From Molanna angustata (Eukaryota > Arthropoda > Insecta > Trichoptera > Molannidae), in NCBI GenBank assembly GCA_963576475.1, contig OY754970.1:29588591-29652590 (forward strand): a stretch of 64,000 bases of DNA, read 5' to 3'. Every line of letters begins with the position of its first letter. Within the stretch, counting starts at the first letter, position 1. Made by a program: the position numbers and the translations under genes. The notes beneath the pieces were generated by a model, which saw only the letters and a program-made list of their open reading frames with translations, was not told the origin of the DNA and made no database searches. Positions 57,180 to 64,000 of the stretch are shown one piece after another.

Positions 57180-57330
57180 AAAGTGCATAAGTGTTGTGCG
57201 GTCCCTAAATGTACAAACACGACGAGAAAAACACCTACTGAGGTATTTGTTTTCGTCCCACGCGAAAAAAAAGAGAAATAAGTGATTAAATTTCGCACGG
57301 CGAGACACAAGTGAATTTTATTAAGTACGC
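57180..57330 (+). pseudogene. THAP zinc-finger fragment
   Basis: Frame reads HKCCAVPKCTNTTRKTPTEV FVFVPREKK, the CC-x4-C start and FxFP-like block of THAP domains, then a stop; another frame gives FIKYAFTMKYSICSPTF in the position of the second zinc half. No ATG precedes it. Third THAP-like relic in the window. Confidence 0.45.
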
Positions 57331-58069
57331 GTTTACAATGAAGTACAGTATTTGTTCCCCCACTTTTAGCTCTCAATAATATAATATTTACCATTATTTA
57401 GGCAATAAGCATATAAAGAACTTCATTAATGTCCAAACGTCAAAATAGGCCATCATAAGTTTCCCGCGTATGTTTTTAGCTTATGAACACATAATGTAGA
57501 GAGAAGAAGGAGCATATTTTATCGATTTTCGAGATGTAAGTTGTATTTAAATTACAGATAAATAAAGTACTTATATGTACTTATTATTAAGTTTTTACGT
57601 TTCGAAATTCTGATGAACAAAAGTCTTTGTTCGACGCAAAGAAATATCCGACCATCAAAAGTTCCATTCTAGTTAAGAGTAGTTAAGACAGGCAGAAAAA
57701 TAACTACTATGGCTGCTATTGCTAAAAATAACGATAGCAGATAAATATAGCTTGTTATGAACACAATACAAATAACGAGCGCTATGTAATAATTCGTATG
57801 CTGCTAAAATTGTAACGATGTTTTAAAACGCATGCTTCGCGTAATCGCCGTCGTTTCGCAAATCGCTTCATTGCATGAAAAAAATATAGCTTGCTAGTTT
57901 AGTTTGGCAGTGACCAGCATCATAACATGTCGAACGTTCGTCAGCTCACCATCGCATGACAAAATTGTAGAATACTAAAACTAAATTAGTTTACCATACG
58001 TTGCGAGCGTTCATTATTTATTTATTTATTCAATAAAAACTAAGTTACATACAAAATACAATTAACATA
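57331..58069. other. AT-rich intergenic stretch
   Basis: No gene or element recognised; ends in a TTTATTTATTTATT run at 58016-58031. Confidence 0.35.
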
Positions 58070-58655
58070 GGCCCGATATTACAGTCGGCCCTCAACTCAT
58101 TGAGTTTGCCAAACTCAAGATTAATGTTAAGGGGAGATTGAATCCATTTCCGTATTACAGTGCAATATGACATGTCAGTTACTAAATCTTCAATTATAGA
58201 CATATTTCACTTTTTCTGTGGTTATTATCTGTCAAATTTAAATAACCTCAAATAATACGAAATACAAAACGGGACGCTACGACTTTAAATACCATTGTTT
58301 TACTATCCAACATGGTAAATTAAATTTTTTTCACCAAAATAATGCTTTTAAATGCCCGTGTTCGTTTCAATACGGCTGTCAGTTTGTTTTGTTGTGTGGC
58401 GCCACCTTCGATACAACACTGAAACTACACACGTTGCCTAACGCCTCTAGTGATAGAAACTGAAACTACACGAGTTGCCTAGCAAATGACAGTTGACTCA
58501 CAGTTAGGTACTTAATCTGCCAGAAACGTTGAGTTAAATATTTGTCGTTTTAGTGACGTATTTGAGGGAAGATTAGGTCTAAACGGACACTGTAATACGC
58601 TATATTTTTGTAAAACTTGAGTTTAGCTCTTAAACTGACACTGTAATACCGGCCC
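58070..58655. mobile_element. 586-bp Harbinger-like MITE with ATA target duplication
   Basis: Ends GGCCCGATATTACAGT and ACTGTAATACCGGCCC are inverted with two mismatches; both flanks are ATA (58067-58069, 58656-58658). A TWA-type 3-bp duplication fits PIF/Harbinger. Subterminal CTCAACTCATTGAGTTTG and CTTGAGTTTAGC add to the symmetry. No coding sequence. Confidence 0.82.
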
Positions 58656-58850
58656 ATAGTGTCCCCCGATAGGTAGGCGAGTATCTAGGTAAATTGAAAC
58701 TATTTGCTTTGATGAATACTTGTTCCATTTATATTTAATTTGTTTTAGTTTTAAGTATCTAATTAAAATATTAATATATCGATAACGCCAAAATAAACAT
58801 AGTCCAGACCGACAATTAATGCGTATATTGTATTGAAGACTATCAGAAGA

Positions 58851-59066
58851 ATTGACGCGACCATACTATGACGTCGTGCGCTCTGATTGTTTTTTCTCAT
58901 AAAATGGCGGACTAACACATTTTGTATTTTTATATTTATAATATTATTATTATTCACTCCTATAAATTAAAAAAAAAACATTTTTTAAATCTTTATAACC
59001 TATTTTATTTTTTAAAATCATAATTTCAATGATTTTTTTCTTACAGTCATCACACCTATTACATAT
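58851..59066. repeat. direct repeat copy 1 (~200 bp)
   Basis: Shares TGACGTCRTGCGCTCTGATT, CATAAAATGGCGGAC and CATAATTTCAATGATTTTTT with 59466-59690, same orientation. Confidence 0.85.
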
Positions 59067-59465
59067 TTTAATATATTAATCATAATATGTATATGAATCA
59101 TAACAGTTATCCCATATGTATATTAGATTCATCATAATACATTGTGTATTTCCATTTCAACCTCATGTAACACTGTACAACTCCCACAAACAATATAATT
59201 ACATCATTTTATTTTATAATCAAGCAATGAAAGCCACCAAGTTATTTATTTCTGAAACGTTAAATATTCTCCACCACGTTACAATACTCGGTGCGTGTTA
59301 TAACAGATGCGTCAACGATTCAATAGAGCGGATAGCGATATTATTTGGTTTATTGTCCCAAATAAATCAATAAATAAAAATAGCATGTTAAAAATAAGCA
59401 GCATATTCCATATAGCTTGTTATGAAAAAAATAGCCATTTCGAACAACACAACAGTTGACAGTAA
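59067..59465. other. spacer between direct repeats
   Basis: AT-rich; the 85-codon frame at 59116-59373 has no recognised domain. Confidence 0.35.
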
Positions 59466-59690
59466 CAAACACAATTGACAGTGACAATATGGTGACGTCA
59501 TGCGCTCTGATTGGTGTTTCACATAAAATGGCGGACAAACATATTTTGTATTTTTATTTTAATAATATTAATATTATTCGCTCTTTTAAAATGAAAATAA
59601 ATATATTTTTTCAAATCTTTATAACATATTTTATCTAATAAAATCATAATTTCAATGATTTTTTCTTACTGTCATCACGCCTATTTCCTG
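59466..59690. repeat. direct repeat copy 2 (~200 bp)
   Basis: As copy 1, with an intact TGACGTCA (CRE/ATF-type palindrome) that copy 1 has as TGACGTCG, and an AAAATGGCGGAC (YY1/Pho-like) motif. A similar GTGACGTCATGG occurs alone at 57090-57105. Confidence 0.85.
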
Positions 59691-59945
59691 CATTTTTACT
59701 ATAAAAATATTGTTTTATTACTTGATTTAAACGTTTTCTCGTAAAGATATTTAGTTTTTAAATGTTGTGTGATGTCCTAAAGCGGCCAGGGGCTGAGGCC
59801 CTAGTAATTATTAAACTTGCTGTACATATTTGTTACAATAAAATACAATAAAATGTCTGACGAGGTTTATTTTAGTGAAATTATTTAAGAACAGAATATT
59901 TGAAAAACCTATTTTGTAGTTTATATTAGGAGGGCATATAAACTG

Positions 59946-60071
59946 AAAAACTCAAGTATCAAATTTCTCAAATATGTTAAACAGTGTAAAAACTCAAGTA
60001 TCAAATTTCTCAAATATGTTAAACAGTGTAAAAACTCAAGTATCAAATTTCTCAAATATGTTAAACAGTGT
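59946..60071. repeat. 42-bp x 3 tandem repeat
   Basis: Three identical copies of AAAAACTCAAGTATCAAATT TCTCAAATATGTTAAACAGT GT. Confidence 0.95.
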
Positions 60072-60182
60072 TTCTCATAAAATACCATAAGCAGAATCAA
60101 CATTTCTCTAGTGAAAGTTCGTCACAATATTCATAGAGAATTAAATCTTTTATGTGCTAGAATACATAATACTAGTTGCATG

Positions 60183-60840
60183 TGACACATGAGATCCAAC
60201 TGTCGATAGTGATAGTATGTATAGTTGAAGAATAAGAATCAAACTATAAACCCATAAATACAAATTATTGAGAATTTTAACACATGTTGGTATGTATGTC
60301 AAGATAGGACAGTATGGAGGTCAGTCCTGTTTTCCTACCCGGAATATGAATACAGCATGATGGTTCTGTATGTATGTTTGGAGATTAAGTACCTATCAAA
60401 CTATTAAGTCTTCTTACATATTGTGTATAGGCGACTGCCATACAAATTGTATGAAGCAATGTTGTCACTAAATTCAATTTTTATAAAAATTGTTAAAAAA
60501 ACTTTGAGATGTGCTAATACAATGCTGATATTTTTTATAGAAAATTAAATTGTCTAGTTGGGGTGTTTCGGCTTTATTTCGATATTTTTGAAAAATTTGG
60601 AAATATAGGCAGTTAAACTCATAAATTTATCATAAATAAAATATTTTTCTTAATAATAAATGTTTGAGAAACCCTGGAATTTAAAAAAAAAAACTAATTT
60701 GAGATTTTGTATTTGTCTATCTTTATACCAATTTTAAGCGTTCTAGCTTTTATGGTTTCTGATATATATGGAAAAATAAAGTAAAAATTCAAAATGTGAA
60801 TGACTGATAATTTTTTTTTCTTATCAAGAGAGGTTTGTTC
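60183..60840 (-). mobile_element. recurrent element 'A', partial copy, minus strand
   Basis: Starts CACATGAGATCCAACTGTCG ATAG, the inverse of the reference right end, and runs collinearly inward to about 60840, then breaks off. Confidence 0.8.
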
Positions 60841-60921
60841 TTTTCTTAAAATGCTAAAAATTAACAAATTTTGAGTTTCCCATAATTTTTATCGCACGCA
60901 TTAGTTACCCCTACTAACGCT

Positions 60922-61635
60922 ACGTCCTAAGTAGGCGATTCAAAGCGAACGCGATTGCAAAGCGATGCGGTGCGGATACAAGCGAATTCAATGCGATGCG
61001 GTGCGACGCGGCGGCTCTGTCCTACGTGTGCGCGAATCGTTCCCTCTGCCGCCAGCTACTGTCATGGATGTACGTATATAAAATACTCAAGAAGTATATA
61101 CGGCAGAGAAGTGAAACTAATTTTGTGTACTTAGAGAGGCATATATATATGGGGGATATCACGATTTGTATGAAGAATTACGTGATCTTGAATTAATAAA
61201 TGAGACTGAATTTACATCTTTCCGGGAAACATATCAAAATTTGACATTCGTGCAAGCGAGAGAAAACTTTGTGTTTTGAACAACATCCTAGTGTAAAATA
61301 GCAATAATAAATAAATGTGTTTACTTGTAGACCCATTTATTTTTGTCAAATCCTAAAATTCACGGTTCGATAATAATAATTCTTTTGTCCCATAATATGG
61401 GACGTTCATGGACAGAAATTAAAATTTCTGTTTCTGACATGTCAAAAAACAATGGCGCCGCTATCAATTCGCGCGAAAATATCAAACCAACTGATCGCGT
61501 TTGCTTCGCATCGCGCCGCGCCGCATCGAAACCAACTCACGGTCGGTAACGTAGGACACTACCATAGTTACCGACTGTTTGTTATTTTCGAGTCGCGCCG
61601 CTTCGCATTCGCTTTGAATCGCCTACGTAGGACGT
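60922..61635. mobile_element. PIF/Harbinger-like nonautonomous element with transposase remnant
   Basis: Ends share ACGTCCTA, GTAGGCGATTCAAAGCGAA in inverted orientation (60922-60950, 61607-61635), then GC-rich GCGATGCGGTGCG-type subterminal repeats on both sides. The AT-rich centre holds the remnant at 61121-61279. Target duplication not clear. Confidence 0.75.
61121..61279 (+). pseudogene. Harbinger-type transposase N-terminal remnant
   Basis: Frame reads REAYIYGGYHDLYEELRDLE, then LINETEFTSFRETYQNLTF, resembling the GAYHxLxxELRxxDxxxFxxxxRM segment that precedes the DDE domain in Harbinger transposases and HARBI1. It stops at 61277-61279 without a catalytic domain. The other open frame here (LERHIYMGDITIC) is not family-like. 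Confidence 0.5.
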
Positions 61636-62414
61636 CGCATAACATGTATCTTCATAGTGTAATAAGAGGTTCAAATAGCAATAATGCCAATTGGTGGTAA
61701 ATATTTGAACTAGAGATCTGTTGTTTCTGTAGGTATTCAATAGATAGCGCTCATCTAAAATACATAACTGGTAATAAAAATTTAATATTTACAATTTTGT
61801 ATAGTGTCACTATGAAAATAAATGTGCGATATCATGTTTTCAGTCACTAGATTTAGCGTTATGTGCCCTCTTAAGTACCCCAGTTAAAATTTTTAATGTA
61901 TTTTATTGCTGTGATCTTTCTATATTAATTTGTTTTATAAGAAATAGAGATGTGTACGTTTTTTATACATAATATAAGATAGTTGCATGCTTTAACAAAT
62001 CTATAGTGTTTAATATGTTAATAATGTTTCTTAAGTATTTTGTACATATATTGTATATACCTTGTATTTTTATGTTATGTGTACATAGAGGGTATGCCCA
62101 ATGCCATGGTGTTAGGTACATACAATGAACTTTTGTTATTATTATGCCTATTATGTTGTCACTCAACAACTGCTTAGTCAAATACTTATCTTAGCGCAAA
62201 AGTTATACTGGACTTAAAACCGATGTAAAATAGTATAGTTTTCAGTTTACCATCAGTGGAGCCCTTGTATCTTTATTTTTATCTCCTTTGTTAACTACCT
62301 TGAGATTAATATCTAATGCCTGATGCCGGGTAAAAATTTTCTAAATTGAATTAATATGTATTCCCAGTCAATTCAAAAGTTACGTTTCTCAATGGACAAT
62401 TAATAAGATTCAAA
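61636..62414. other. AT-rich intergenic stretch
   Basis: No gene or element recognised over about 0.8 kb. Confidence 0.35.
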
Positions 62415-62475
62415 TTTTGTGGCTCAGCTGACATCTGATCAAAGGTTCCGGGTTCGATTCCCTGGATTTGTTAAA
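62415..62475 (+). mobile_element. degraded tRNA-like SINE head
   Basis: GTGGCTCAGCTGACATCTGA and AAAGGTTCCGGGTTCGATTC resemble the head of SINE family A with a deletion between the boxes. Confidence 0.45.
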
Positions 62476-63035
62476 AGAGAAGCATTTTAACTCTCCGAAA
62501 TACGGCTATATTTTATTGGCTGAGTGTTAGTTGCTTTAGAACAAAATAACATTTTTTTTTCTTAATTCATTCAAAGATTACCATTGTTTATTTATAAATA
62601 ACGCAAGTTTTCATCAATTGTTTACTGCATTATATAATATACTGTTTGTCGATTAATGTTGATTGTAGATGGAACTATTGAACGTAGCTGTAAATTTTGA
62701 CGGTTATTATTCCAGATGGCTTTTTATTGCACAGACTTTATTCTTTAACTAAGGTTTTGTATAATCTTATGATAAATGACAAAACATAATGGCGATTCAT
62801 TCACTTTTTCATAAAGCATTTAAAAAGACTGAAATATTTTTAAGAATTCATTGTAAAATCTTGTGGTAAATGCCATTAAACATTAGGTATACTTATAATC
62901 GCTGTATTTTACAATATTGTATTGTAAAAAAAATCTCAGCTATTACCACAATCTAGTTAAGCCAATATGTGCATTAACATAAAACAATTTTTGTCATTCT
63001 AACAATATGTTTATAATATAAAATTGAATTCAATA
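62476..63035. other. AT-rich intergenic stretch
   Basis: No feature recognised. Confidence 0.35.
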
Positions 63036-63240
63036 TAAATTCATATATAAGTATGAAAATAAATTATTCTGGATATTCAATTGTTTATTGTGTCTTTCAC
63101 AAAATGTTGTAAAAATATGAGTCTACATATATGAGATATTGCAGATAACTAGATCAGAGACAATAAATTCAGATTTATAATACAATTATAAACATTGTCT
63201 CCACTGGGAATTGAATCTGGGATCTTTAATAATATTTACA
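63036..63240 (-). mobile_element. degraded SINE family A, minus strand
   Basis: Reverse complement carries AAAGATCCCAGATTCAATTC CCAGTGGAGAC, the B-box end of the family A head, followed by an eroded body. Confidence 0.4.
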
Positions 63241-63439
63241 AATTATAATGTTAGCTGTGAGGCACCGGCTTAGAATAGTGTTTCCACTCTTTTCTATTAT
63301 TGTTTTCGAGTGTCCCGTAAGAGCCGTGTAATCGAAAATACAACAGGCAACAATAACATCTCACATAGTTCAGCAATGAGGTTCACCACCCATTCTGAAT
63401 GTAGTGCCTTTTTTGGTGAAACGAGACTGGTGTGTTGGT

Positions 63440-63552
63440 ATACATAGAAATGTTGTTCTCCCTTCTATAAGGCAATGCACACCTGCACACCTTTCTCTGG
63501 TTACCCCACATTGTGGGATATGCCGTGATGGTATGAATTAATGAATGAATGT
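63440..63552 (+). mobile_element. possible LINE or SINE 3' end
   Basis: CTGGTTACCCCACATTGTGG GATATGCCGTGATGG followed by GAATTAATGAATGAATG looks like a retroelement 3' UTR with a short tandem tail. No coding part present. Confidence 0.35.
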
Positions 63553-64000
63553 AAGGCAAATATAATTAAAATAGGATAATTTGACAATTATTAATGTTTG
63601 TCAAATCAGTATGAGGGGAAAAAACATTAACTAATATTGAGTTCCTCCTTTGTAACTTTAATGCCTCATGTAACAAATTATAAGTTGATAAATTGTAATC
63701 TAAAAACAATCTTGAGTTAACGTACCTACCAAGTATATCAAATTAACTCATTTCGTTCCAAAAGGTTGAATTCGACCATTAACTATATTATCCCAAATGG
63801 TCAAAAATACTTTCATAAAAATCATTCTAAATCAAAAATATACAAATAATTACTAAATTCTCTGTTGCTTTGCAAAATTATAAATTTCACAGATATGTTA
63901 TAATAATAAATCCTGCCTTTTTATTAAGTTACGCTCTAATAATTAGCATAAAAGCTGTGTATTTTTTGTTTCGGCATGTATATGATAATTATACAAATAA
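63553..64000. other. AT-rich end of window
   Basis: No feature recognised. Confidence 0.35.

Noticed and set aside
59116..59373. 85-codon gene after Rif1
   Set aside because: Lies between direct repeats, no recognisable domain, no splice or polyadenylation context.

Overview
The window is AT-rich animal DNA, most likely insect. It shows spliced genes with GT-AG introns, several non-LTR retrotransposon (LINE) lineages, tRNA-derived SINEs, THAP-domain P-like and PIF/Harbinger-like DNA elements, many foldback MITEs, and almost no compact gene content. I cannot fix the order from sequence alone. There is no prokaryotic operon, CRISPR array or phage structure.

The one gene I can name with confidence is Rif1 (telomere-associated protein RIF1, replication-timing and PP1-recruiting factor). 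It lies on the + strand from 24593 to 56185 in 11 coding exons: 24593-24811, 33454-33681, 33768-34006, 34464-35238, 35413-35594, 37816-38068, 39261-39459, 47230-47459, 47882-50614, 51186-51911, 55610-56185. All junctions are GT-AG and all phases join, giving a 2119-residue protein. Exons 1-8 encode the helical HEAT-type N-terminus (about 775 residues). Exon 9 encodes a long disordered, S/T-P-rich region with two in-frame minisatellites and ends with a SILK-like PP1 motif. Exon 10 begins with the RVSF PP1 motif. Exon 11 carries an acidic repeat and the C-terminal domain. A second probable gene, unidentified, is represented by one minus-strand first coding exon at 14484-14919. Both genes have E2F-type motifs just upstream.

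Region by region. 1-14.4 kb is a transposon graveyard of LINE C-terminal fragments, two copies of a foldback MITE, a (TA)n tract and SINEs. 14.4-15.3 kb holds the unidentified exon and its putative promoter. 15.6-18.2 kb holds DNA-element and LINE remnants. 18.3-18.85 kb is an odd GC-rich island. 19.0-21.6 kb is an internally deleted P-like element with broken THAP exons. 22-24 kb has a THAP fragment and an RT fragment. Rif1 fills 24.6-56.2 kb. Its first intron contains a long-TIR element with a perfect 30-bp hairpin and then 61 head-to-tail copies of a 103-bp repeat (27161-33443) that run to within a few bases of the exon 2 splice acceptor. Intron 7 contains a 7 x 30 bp array and a 6.1-kb TIR-bounded composite element (40921-47021, CTA target duplication) carrying a SINE, a GC-rich insert with splice-like modules, a LINE and a duplicated segment. 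Intron 10 contains a full copy of a recurrent ~1-kb element and a LINE. 56.2-64 kb is 3' flank with Harbinger-like nonautonomous elements, one retaining a short transposase remnant.

Most interesting points: the 103-bp array inside the gene for Rif1, a protein whose fly orthologue controls replication of satellite DNA; the fact that every repeat unit is a 3'-splice-site-like module whose use after exon 1 would introduce a stop codon; the in-frame SPHDD phosphosite-like minisatellite in Rif1; and the composite element in intron 7.
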